Assembly (NCBI GenBank): GCA_002316795.1 | Contig: DCEE01000021.1 | Coordinates: 1-8,864 of the forward strand | Source of the DNA: Synergistaceae bacterium UBA1037 | Lineage (GTDB): Bacteria; Synergistota; Synergistia; Synergistales; Synergistaceae | Reading direction: 5' to 3' | DNA: 8,864 nucleotides | Part shown: positions 1 to 5,608 of the stretch, piece after piece | How the letters are laid out: every line of letters starts with the position of its first letter | Numbering within the stretch: the stretch's first letter is position 1 | Translations under genes and position numbers: made by a program | Notes under the pieces: model-generated | Told to the model about the DNA's origin: nothing | Database searches by the model: none | The model's input: only the letters and a program-made list of their open reading frames with translations

Positions 1-1166
1 TCGCATCCTCCGACAAGGAAGAAGTGGCGGATCTTTCCTGCATTGACAAGTTCCACAACTTTGCCTGCGGCACCAAGGACTGAATTGCGGGCAAACCCTA
101 TCATGATCCTCTTCTCAGGGGCATCTTCCGTGAATCCGGGAGCCTCAAGCGCTGCCTTTATCACAGGAGCGAAATCCCTGTTCTCAACGTGTACTGCTCC
201 GGGCCACTGGACAAGTCCACATGTGAAGATCCTTGCCATGTAACTCTCCCTGGGCTTCTGGATGCAGTTGGTCGTCATAAGGATCGCACCGGGGAATTCG
301 TCGAATTCCTTCTGCTGATCCTGCCATGCTCCGCCGTAGTTGCCAACGAGATGGGGGTATTTCTTAAGTTCAGGATAAGCATTGCAGGGAAGCATCTCAC
401 CGTGCGTATAGACGTTGATACCCTTGCCCTCTGTCTGCTTCAGCAACTCTTCAAGATCGCCAAGGTCGTGTCCTGAGACAAGGATAGCTTTGCCCTTCAC
501 GGGGGTCACTCTGACCATAGTAGGTTCGGGATGTCCGTATGTTCCGGTATTGGCTGCATCAAGCATTTCCATCACTCTGAGATTGACTTCGCCAATTTTG
601 AGGTTGAGCGCAAGCATTGAATCAACTGTAATATCCTCGTTTAGGAGTTCTGACATTGCTTCCAGGAAGAACTTGTTGACTTCCCTGTCCTTCTGGCCAA
701 GGATCCATGCGTGGTCGGCATAAGCGGCGACGCCCTTAAGTCCATATACTGCAAGCCATTTGAGGCCGCCAAGGTCTGCGCCGTACTTGTCGATGTCGGC
801 CTGGGGTGAGTACTCTTGTCCCTCTTCGACCAATTCGTCGGTCGTAGGCTCTTCTGAAGCTCCACATCCGCAGCAGCATGAGCATCCGCCGGCAAACTCG
901 TCTGTTGCCTTTCTTGTATTTCTGACCATCTCTGCAAGAGTTTCGGGATCGAAGTTTACATTTGTTACTGTCGTAAATAAGTTTTCGATGACCATCTTGG
1001 ACACTTCGTCGGAACTGTCTCCTGATTCAAGTGCTGCTTTTGAAAGAACCATCGTCTCATAAAGAAGAAGGTCCTGAAGTGCCGCTGTCTGCGGATCTTT
1101 GCCGCATACTCCCATTGCTGTGCATCCTGTACCCTTTGCTGCCTGTTCACACTGATAACAAAACAT
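1..1166 (-). CDS. hcp: Hydroxylamine reductase / hybrid-cluster protein, class I (C-terminal part beyond window)
   Basis: Hcp is a cytoplasmic Fe-S protein that reduces hydroxylamine to ammonia in vitro and acts as an NO reductase in E. coli. 388 residues are visible; the family is about 530-550 long, so roughly 150 residues lie off the left edge. The N-terminus carries C3-X2-C6-X8-C15-X5-C21, the spacing of class I (anaerobe, 4Fe-4S cubane) Hcps rather than the E. coli class II spacing. Hybrid-cluster ligands seen in the Desulfovibrio protein have counterparts here: H233 in SGHDL, E257 in THGEMLP, C301 in TTNC, and C388 in GGCD (the persulfide cysteine) at the very edge. Later ligands are outside the window. 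The ATG at 1164-1166 follows AAGGAG at 1177-1182. An odd feature is a cysteine-rich loop, GGCSCCCGCG, at residues 93-102. It is the last gene in view of an operon with the 4Fe-4S protein (56-base gap) and the Rrf2 regulator. Confidence 0.96.
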   Translation of the reverse strand, partial: MFCYQCEQAAKGTGCTAMGVCGKDPQTAALQDLLLYETMVLSKAALESGDSSDEVSKMVIENLFTTVTNVNFDPETLAEMVRNTRKATDEFAGGCSCCCGCGASEEPTTDELVEEGQEYSPQADIDKYGADLGGLKWLAVYGLKGVAAYADHAWILGQKDREVNKFFLEAMSELLNEDITVDSMLALNLKIGEVNLRVMEMLDAANTGTYGHPEPTMVRVTPVKGKAILVSGHDLGDLEELLKQTEGKGINVYTHGEMLPCNAYPELKKYPHLVGNYGGAWQDQQKEFDEFPGAILMTTNCIQKPRESYMARIFTCGLVQWPGAVHVENRDFAPVIKAALEAPGFTEDAPEKRIMIGFARNSVLGAAGKVVELVNAGKIRHFFLVGGC

Positions 1167-1222
1167 CGAAGTCACTCTCCTTAATTATTCTGCCGATATC
1201 CCGGCGATGTAAAATAAATTCC

Positions 1223-1960
1223 CTAGTTCGGGAATATCTGCCTTACCTCAAGAAACTTGCCTGTCATCGAAAGTTTGATAAGTTTCAAAGTCACAGCTTG
1301 GCCTGATTTCTTTACCGCGGTGTCAACAAGTTTGACAAGTCCGCCGCAGCAGGGAACTTCCATGTATGCCACGTCGATCTCTTCAATCCCGTTCAGCTTT
1401 ATGATCTGTGCAAGTTTTTCAATATATGGCTCTACCTCGTCCAGTTTCGGGCATCCTACGAGGCACACCTTGCCCGGAAGAAGGTCCTTGTGGAAGTTGG
1501 GGCATGCAAATGCTGTACAATCTGCTGCCAAAAGAAGTTTTGCCCCTTCAAGGTATGGTGCCTGAACAGGCACCAGGGAGAGCTGTACAGGCCAGTTACG
1601 GAGTTCAGACTCCTGCCTGCATGAAGTTTTTTCTTCTTTCTGTACAGGCTTGTCTGACTTCAGTTCTTTAGCCATGCTTCCGGGACACCCGCAGGGAAGG
1701 GTCCCGCTGCAGGGTTCTTTCTTTCTGGCTGCCATCCTCGCCTTAACAGCTGCTTCGTCGTAGGCAGCAGCTTCTCTCATTTCAAAGGAGATTGCGCCCT
1801 GAGGACACTCCCCGATACAGTCTCCAAGGCCGTCACAGTAGCTGTCGCTTATTAATTTTGCCTTGCCGTTCTCTATAACTATCGCACCTTCGTGGCAAGC
1901 ATCTGCACAAAGTCCGCATCCGTCACATTTTTCCTCGTCGATCTTGATTATCTTTCTCAT
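1223..1960 (-). CDS. 4Fe-4S binding protein with Cys-rich C-terminal domain, hcp-linked
   Basis: A 245-residue cytoplasmic iron-sulfur protein, probably an electron carrier or redox partner for Hcp (inferred from gene order only). The N-terminal ferredoxin domain has C12-X2-C15-X2-C18-X3-C22. The second motif is C42-X5-C48-X3-C52-P, in which the usual second cysteine is L45, so the second cluster is either absent or unusually ligated. C22 is followed by His, not Pro. A linker holds P83-C84 and C90-G-C92-P. The C-terminal domain (about residues 124-230) has C148, C153-P, C166, a GCPK motif at C170, and PCCGG at C204-C205. I have seen this arrangement as a conserved family in anaerobes, often beside hcp, but know no assigned biochemical function. 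The ATG follows AGGAGG (1968-1973) at 7-base spacing. No membrane segment or signal peptide is evident. Confidence 0.9.
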   Translation of the reverse strand: MRKIIKIDEEKCDGCGLCADACHEGAIVIENGKAKLISDSYCDGLGDCIGECPQGAISFEMREAAAYDEAAVKARMAARKKEPCSGTLPCGCPGSMAKELKSDKPVQKEEKTSCRQESELRNWPVQLSLVPVQAPYLEGAKLLLAADCTAFACPNFHKDLLPGKVCLVGCPKLDEVEPYIEKLAQIIKLNGIEEIDVAYMEVPCCGGLVKLVDTAVKKSGQAVTLKLIKLSMTGKFLEVRQIFPN

Positions 1961-1991
1961 TTTTTTTCCTCCTCAGAATTAATTTCTATTT

Positions 1992-2390
1992 TTAAAATTC
2001 ATCCAATGTTTTAGATCTAAGCCACTCTTTTGCTTCTTTGGTCATCTTTACGAGGAAATCCCCGAATATGCATCCCTCACGAGAGCACTTGCTTTTTCCA
2101 AAAACGCATTTCGAATTTTCCAATGGACCTTCTATTGCTTCGACGATGTCCAAAAAGCTTATCTCTTTTGGCTTTTTGGCAAGGACCGCACCGCCGCCCG
2201 GGCCTCTTGTTGTACTGATTAGTCCGGTATGGGCCAGTCTCAAAACAACCTTAGCAAGATGTGCCTCCGAGACGCAGATCGTCTCTGCCATTTCTCTTAT
2301 AGATATCCTTTCGCCATCTTTCTGTGAGATCAGGACCATTGCATGAAGCCCTATGTATGTTGCCTCGCTGAAACCCGCTACTTTCGCCAT
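1992..2390 (-). CDS. Rrf2-family Fe-S transcriptional regulator (NsrR/IscR-like)
   Basis: A 132-residue DNA-binding protein of typical Rrf2 length. The winged helix-turn-helix spans about residues 8-72: the recognition helix region runs through VSEAHLAKVVLRL, and the wing contains the family-typical GPGGG at 63-67. The Fe-S ligand region has three cysteines, C95-X6-C102-X4-C107. The spacing differs slightly from E. coli NsrR (X4, X5) and IscR (X5, X5), but it is consistent with a redox- or NO-sensitive cluster. C39 is an additional cysteine in the DNA-binding domain. The gene lies 31 bases upstream of the 4Fe-4S gene and leads the operon ending in hcp, so it probably senses NO or cluster damage and controls its own operon through the palindromes just upstream. 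The ribosome site is weak (an AAGG/GGTG stretch before the ATG), which may keep regulator levels low. I cannot tell NsrR from another Rrf2 subgroup by sequence alone. Confidence 0.93.
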   Translation of the reverse strand: MAKVAGFSEATYIGLHAMVLISQKDGERISIREMAETICVSEAHLAKVVLRLAHTGLISTTRGPGGGAVLAKKPKEISFLDIVEAIEGPLENSKCVFGKSKCSREGCIFGDFLVKMTKEAKEWLRSKTLDEF

Positions 2391-2402
2391 GCATTTTCAC
2401 CA

Positions 2403-2444
2403 ACCTTAATTAAGGTATTCAAATACCTTAATAACTTAATTAAG
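2403..2444 (-). promoter_or_regulatory. Overlapping palindromes, probable operator of the Rrf2-hcp operon
   Basis: Three nested dyads occur in 42 bases. Positions 2403-2416 form a perfect 14-base palindrome ACCTTAATTAAGGT. Positions 2409-2432 form a perfect inverted repeat with 11-base arms (ATTAAGGTATT and its complement) around CA. Positions 2435-2444 are the perfect palindrome CTTAATTAAG. The 24-base dyad has a size suited to an Rrf2 dimer. It lies between the putative -10 box and the regulator's start codon, where a bound repressor would block initiation. Assigning it to this regulator is an inference from position. Confidence 0.72.
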
Positions 2445-2472
2445 ATATTATCTCTTTTGGTTTTTGCTTCAA
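2445..2472 (-). promoter_or_regulatory. Probable promoter of the rrf2-4Fe4S-hcp operon
   Basis: On the minus strand TTGAAG (2467-2472) is followed after 16 bases by TAATAT (2445-2450). The -35 matches consensus at four of six and the -10 at four of six, so this is a moderate promoter. Transcription would start inside the CTTAATTAAG palindrome, placing the large dyad immediately downstream. Confidence 0.5.
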
Positions 2473-2521
2473 TCAGTAAAATTACCTATTGAGGAAAATT
2501 TTATATTGGACGCGGTCAAGC

Positions 2522-2545
2522 GGGGCACAGTAACGACCGTGCCCC
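2522..2545 (-). terminator. GC-rich hairpin after the aspartate-type racemase gene
   Basis: Arms GGGGCAC (2522-2528) and GTGCCCC (2539-2545) pair perfectly. The stem continues by two more pairs after one mismatch and closes on a four-base loop. It starts 11 bases after the stop codon of the racemase gene. No U-run follows on the minus strand, so it may act as an mRNA 3' end or a weak terminator rather than a canonical intrinsic one. Confidence 0.5.
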
Positions 2546-2556
2546 AAAGGCATGTT

Positions 2557-3246
2557 TTATTCCGTCAGGGCCCTGATGCAGGCTTCGGCAAGCGCGTCAA
2601 GGCTCGATATGTTTTTCTCCGTTGGAAGATCCGACGCATCGTATGCGAGCGGCAGTTCTGTGCACGCGGTGACAATTGGCAGATCTTCGATCTCCCATAG
2701 TTTTTTTACGGCCCTTTCTATCGCCCGTGCCGCACTCTCCATCTTTCCTGACTTGACGAAGACTATCGCCTCCTGGATCTCTCTCTGCACATCTTCAGGC
2801 GGTATCACAAGGCGGTATCCCCTGTCGGCAGCCGCTTTCTGGTAAAGTCCCGACCTTGCCGTGCCTATCGTCGATATCATCCAGGCGCCCCCTGCTGACC
2901 TCTCCATCGAAGCTTCCACTGTGGCCTCGATTATATGAACGATCGGGACTCCTATCCGGTCCCTGAATCTGTCGATAAAGTAATGGGCAGTGTTGCATGG
3001 TACCGCAAGCAACCCCGCACCCCATCCGATCAGCTTTTCCAGATCGTTTATTATGTATGGTGAAGGGTCTTCCCCCTTTCCCTCGATCGCGCTTCCCCGG
3101 TCGGGTATCTTCGGGTCCGATATCATATATACGACAGGGTGGTCCTGATCTTTTTCGGCAGGATATTTTTCCGCGAGTATCTTCAAAAATTCCGCCGAAG
3201 CGGCAGGTCCCATGCCGCCAAGGACCCCCAGTATCTTTTCTGACAT
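2557..3246 (-). CDS. Aspartate/glutamate racemase family protein (aspartate racemase-like)
   Basis: A 229-residue PLP-independent racemase, probably interconverting L- and D-aspartate or a related acidic amino acid in the cytoplasm. The N-terminus carries the family motif LGVLGGMGP (residues 6-14). The two catalytic cysteines sit in PCNTAH (C84) and TACTELP (C195), one per half of the pseudo-symmetric fold. SDPKIPDR at 43-50 matches the substrate-loop motif typical of aspartate racemases. Length is normal. The longest frame begins at a GTG (3253-3255) that overlaps the ribosome site. The ATG at 3244-3246 lies 8 bases after AGGAG (3255-3259) and gives the normal family N-terminus, so I chose it. 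It is a single-gene unit with its own promoter, divergent from the class IV aminotransferase. Exact substrate (aspartate versus broader amino acids) is not decidable here. Confidence 0.92.
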   Translation of the reverse strand: MSEKILGVLGGMGPAASAEFLKILAEKYPAEKDQDHPVVYMISDPKIPDRGSAIEGKGEDPSPYIINDLEKLIGWGAGLLAVPCNTAHYFIDRFRDRIGVPIVHIIEATVEASMERSAGGAWMISTIGTARSGLYQKAAADRGYRLVIPPEDVQREIQEAIVFVKSGKMESAARAIERAVKKLWEIEDLPIVTACTELPLAYDASDLPTEKNISSLDALAEACIRALTE

Positions 3247-3279
3247 TAAGAACACTCCTCAAACGAATTTATTTGATGA

Positions 3280-3308
3280 ATTATAGTCCTCACTATTTTC
3301 GATTGCAA
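3280..3308 (-). promoter_or_regulatory. Strong sigma-70-type promoter of the racemase gene
   Basis: On the minus strand TTGCAA (3303-3308) is separated by exactly 17 bases from a perfect TATAAT (3280-3285). Transcription would begin about 27-30 bases upstream of the chosen ATG, leaving a short leader holding the AGGAG site. Confidence 0.8.
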
Positions 3309-3329
3309 TTTATTTCGTTGAGTGATAAT
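3303..3329 (+). promoter_or_regulatory. Possible divergent promoter of the class IV aminotransferase
   Basis: The self-complementary TTGCAA box at 3303-3308 can also be read on the plus strand. GATAAT (3324-3329, five of six consensus bases) follows at a short 15-base spacing; a TAATGT at 17 bases is a poorer alternative. The leader to the ATG at 3382 would be about 45 bases. This is weaker evidence than for the opposite direction. Confidence 0.35.
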
Positions 3330-3381
3330 GTTCCTAAGTCGGAAGTACGATGGGATATATGTTATGAAGGGATTGGTGCTT

Positions 3382-4215
3382 ATGTCTATTTGCTTCTACA
3401 GGGGTTCGTTCATGCCATTGGAGGAATGCCGCATCCCTGTTACAGACCTCGCTATTCTTCGCGGGATAGGCGTTTTTGATTCAATAAGGACATACGGGAA
3501 AAATATATTCGCTCTCAACGAGCATATCGACCGGCTGAGCGAGAGCGCAAAGAGGTGCGGCATAGAGGCGGAAGCAATAATCAGGGAACTTCCCGATATC
3601 ATTAAAAGAGGAGTTTGCCGCGATTCACTCCCCGATAAGGACCTGGTAATAAAACCATACATTACCGGAGGAAGGTTTAATGATCACGGCCATTTTCCGG
3701 AGCCTGATTTTTTTGTGATTTTTGAAGAAGCCCACGTGATGACCCAGGAAGAACTTAACAGAGGAGTAGCACTGAGGCCGGTCTACTCGCAACGGCCCTT
3801 TCCCGAGACAAAGAGCACAAACTACCTGACAGGATATGTCCCGATGATAGGGGCAAAACCAAACGAGTTTGAGGCCCTCTACATAGTCAACGGAGAGATA
3901 ACGGAAGCCACGGCCAGCAGCTTTTTTCTCTGCAAGGACGGAAAGATAGTTACTGCTCCGGTCGGAAAGGTCCTCAGGGGCATAACGAGGGAAATATTGA
4001 TCACCCTGCTGAAAGAAAACAACTTCACTGTCGAGGAAAGGTGTCCTCTTGAAAGCGAACTTTCACAGGCGGAAGAAGCATTCATCTCAGGATCTATCAA
4101 AGAGGTCCTTCCGGTGATAAGCGTCGGTGACCAGACTATAGGAAACGGGCACCCCGGACCGGTTTCAAAGCATGTACACAAACTTTTCCTCTCAAACCTT
4201 AAGAGATGGATGTGA
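3382..4215 (+). CDS. Class IV PLP aminotransferase (branched-chain / D-amino-acid transaminase-like)
   Basis: A 277-residue fold-type IV PLP enzyme that transfers an amino group between an amino acid and a keto acid. Family landmarks in order: the N-terminal strand FYRGSFMPLEE, then GIGVFDSIRTYG (28-39), the catalytic lysine K144 in ETKSTNYL, EATASSFF (175-182), and the C-terminal RGITR (199-203) that binds cofactor phosphate. The family signature asparagine five residues after E175 is S180 here. The region matching the D-alanine transaminase carboxylate trap reads TGGRFNDHGHFPE, lacking that enzyme's Arg and His in register, so it is not a canonical D-alanine transaminase. Branched-chain aminotransferase or 4-amino-4-deoxychorismate lyase remain possible. 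The open frame extends to 3322, but the ATG at 3382 with AAGGG at 3367-3371 fits the family N-terminus. The racemase gene is divergent and alanine dehydrogenase is convergent. Confidence 0.88.
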   Translation: MSICFYRGSFMPLEECRIPVTDLAILRGIGVFDSIRTYGKNIFALNEHIDRLSESAKRCGIEAEAIIRELPDIIKRGVCRDSLPDKDLVIKPYITGGRFNDHGHFPEPDFFVIFEEAHVMTQEELNRGVALRPVYSQRPFPETKSTNYLTGYVPMIGAKPNEFEALYIVNGEITEATASSFFLCKDGKIVTAPVGKVLRGITREILITLLKENNFTVEERCPLESELSQAEEAFISGSIKEVLPVISVGDQTIGNGHPGPVSKHVHKLFLSNLKRWM

Positions 4216-4224
4216 TCAAACTTT

Positions 4225-4271
4225 ATAAAACAGAGGGCGAAACCAAGAAGAAGTTTCGCCCTCTGTTTTAT
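4225..4271. terminator. Bidirectional intrinsic terminator
   Basis: A perfect 19-bp stem (4225-4243 with 4253-4271) closes on a 9-base loop. The GC core GAGGGCGAAAC is flanked by A-runs on the left and T-runs on the right, so each strand presents a U-rich tail. It lies 10 bases after the aminotransferase stop and 44 bases after the convergent alanine dehydrogenase stop, so it serves both genes. Confidence 0.93.
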
Positions 4272-4314
4272 TCTTTGTACAACTATTGTTGAATCAGCAC
4301 TAAAGGTCAATACC

Positions 4315-5439
4315 TCACAGCTTCAATGCGGCTAGAGCCTCCGTATATTCTTGGTCCATTTTGAAGGTGTCGGCTACTACAGGCAGAGTAAGCCTGTGCC
4401 TGTGGATGGACAGCCCCTTGCAGATAGCCCTGTTTTCCTCACAGGCCCTTACGATCCCCTGAGATGCTATCTGCACTCCGTAAGTGACCGTTGCATTTGA
4501 AAGGGCTATGGCCGAAGTCCTTGCGTATGCGCCCGGCATGTTAGCAACGCAGTAATGGACTACGCCCTCTTCGATAAATACGGGATCGTCGTGGCTGGTA
4601 GGGTGGGAGGTCTCGCCTATCCCGCCCTGGTCGATCGCCACATCAACAAAGACGGATCCCGGCCGCATCGTTTTGAGGTGCTCCCTCTTTACAAGCTTTG
4701 GCGCCTTTGCCCCGCCGGGCAGAAGGACAGCTCCGATCACAAGGTCCGATTCTTTTATCGTGTTGGCAATGGTCATCGAGTCACTGTAGACAGAGACGCA
4801 GTTAGAAGGCATTACATCTGCCAGGTAGGCGAGCTTTCTGTGGTTGATGTCCGCTATCGTAACTTTGGCTCCAAGCCCGGATGCGACCTTAGCCGCATTT
4901 ACTCCGACAGTGCCGCCGCCGATAACAAATACATTTGCAGGAGAAACTCCCGGAACTCCCATCGGAAGAAGTCCGCTTCCGCCGTAAGGCCTTCCCATAT
5001 AATATGCTCCCATTATCACAGACATTCTTCCCGCAACTTCACTCATAGGCTGAAGGAGGGGAAGACCCCATTCTTCTGAGACAAGTTCATAGGCAACGCA
5101 TGTCGATCCTGACTTAAGACATGCCTTGGTCAGCTCCTCGCACGCAGCAAAATGAAAATAAGTGAAAATGATTTGAGATTCCCTCATAAGGCCATATTCA
5201 GGTTTGAGGGGTTCCTTGACTTTGACGATCATATCCGCGGATTCCCAGATATGTTCGGCCAAGTCAAAGATCTTAGCGCCTGCAGAAATATATTCGCTGT
5301 CACTGAAGCCTGCCTGAAGTCCCGCACCTTTTTCGACAAAGACCTCATGGCCGGCGCCCACATAGGTTGAAGCAGCAGCCGGAGTAAGTCCCACTCTGTA
5401 TTCGCGGTTCTTGATCTCCTTTGGACATCCGATCTTCAT
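4315..5439 (-). CDS. ald: Alanine dehydrogenase (NAD-dependent)
   Basis: A 374-residue enzyme of normal length that reversibly converts L-alanine, NAD and water to pyruvate, ammonia and NADH. It feeds amino-acid carbon into pyruvate and supplies reducing power, a usual role in amino-acid fermenters. The N-terminus MKIGCPKEIK and the following REYRVGLTP are family hallmarks. Key residues fall at canonical positions: R15 and K75 (substrate), H96 (catalytic, in TYFHFAA), E118 and D270 (DVAID). The nucleotide-binding loop is GGGTVG (174-179), and D197 ends the second strand as expected for NAD. An ATG four codons upstream (5449-5451) directly abuts the GGGAG at 5452-5456, so it is unlikely. The chosen ATG at 5437-5439 is 12 bases from it, rather long. 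It is a monocistronic unit with its own promoter and a shared terminator. Confidence 0.97.
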   Translation of the reverse strand: MKIGCPKEIKNREYRVGLTPAAASTYVGAGHEVFVEKGAGLQAGFSDSEYISAGAKIFDLAEHIWESADMIVKVKEPLKPEYGLMRESQIIFTYFHFAACEELTKACLKSGSTCVAYELVSEEWGLPLLQPMSEVAGRMSVIMGAYYMGRPYGGSGLLPMGVPGVSPANVFVIGGGTVGVNAAKVASGLGAKVTIADINHRKLAYLADVMPSNCVSVYSDSMTIANTIKESDLVIGAVLLPGGAKAPKLVKREHLKTMRPGSVFVDVAIDQGGIGETSHPTSHDDPVFIEEGVVHYCVANMPGAYARTSAIALSNATVTYGVQIASQGIVRACEENRAICKGLSIHRHRLTLPVVADTFKMDQEYTEALAALKL

Positions 5440-5491
5440 ATCAAATATCATCTCCCTGTTAGAATAAGATAATGAAAACCGTTACGAGCAA

Positions 5492-5500
5492 ATCATACCA
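5492..5500 (-). promoter_or_regulatory. Extended -10 element of the ald promoter
   Basis: On the minus strand TGGTATGAT contains an extended -10 (TG-N-TATGAT; hexamer at 5492-5497, five of six consensus). No good -35 exists 16-18 bases upstream, as is common for extended -10 promoters. The leader to the ald start codon would be about 45 bases. Confidence 0.5.
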
Positions 5501-5517
5501 TAATATTCAGAATATTA
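5501..5517. promoter_or_regulatory. 17-base palindrome upstream of ald, possible operator
   Basis: TAATATTC (5501-5508) and its exact complement GAATATTA (5510-5517) flank a single central A. The palindrome sits in the spacer region directly upstream of the ald -10 box, a position suited to a repressor or an activator. No regulator gene adjoins it, and AT-richness makes chance palindromes more likely here. Confidence 0.4.
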
Positions 5518-5608
5518 CATTATGCACCAATTTTTTGACATTATTTAAAAGAAAACATCCATCTCCCCATTATATTTATGGAAAATATGAAATTCTTATA
5601 CGAGAAAA

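Noticed and set aside
1..1160. Several open frames of 60-100 codons on both strands across this region
   Set aside because: They overlap the hcp gene in other frames, show no protein-family motif and have no convincing ribosome sites.
1192..1205. GCCG...CGGC hairpin between the 4Fe-4S gene and hcp
   Set aside because: Only a four-base stem with no U-run; not enough for a terminator or processing site, and the genes look co-transcribed.
3322..3381. N-terminal extension of the aminotransferase from the GTG at 3322
   Set aside because: The extra 20 residues do not match the family, and part would lie in the promoter region; the ATG at 3382 fits the conserved N-terminus.
4555..5079. 174-codon plus-strand open frame
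   Set aside because: Antisense to alanine dehydrogenase, whose family residues are intact throughout; arginine- and histidine-rich composition is typical of an antisense shadow.
5440..5608. Searched for a terminator for the three-gene racemase/dehydrogenase set and for a small gene
   Set aside because: Only short AT-rich inverted repeats are visible on the minus strand; no stable hairpin with a U-tail and no open frame with a ribosome site.
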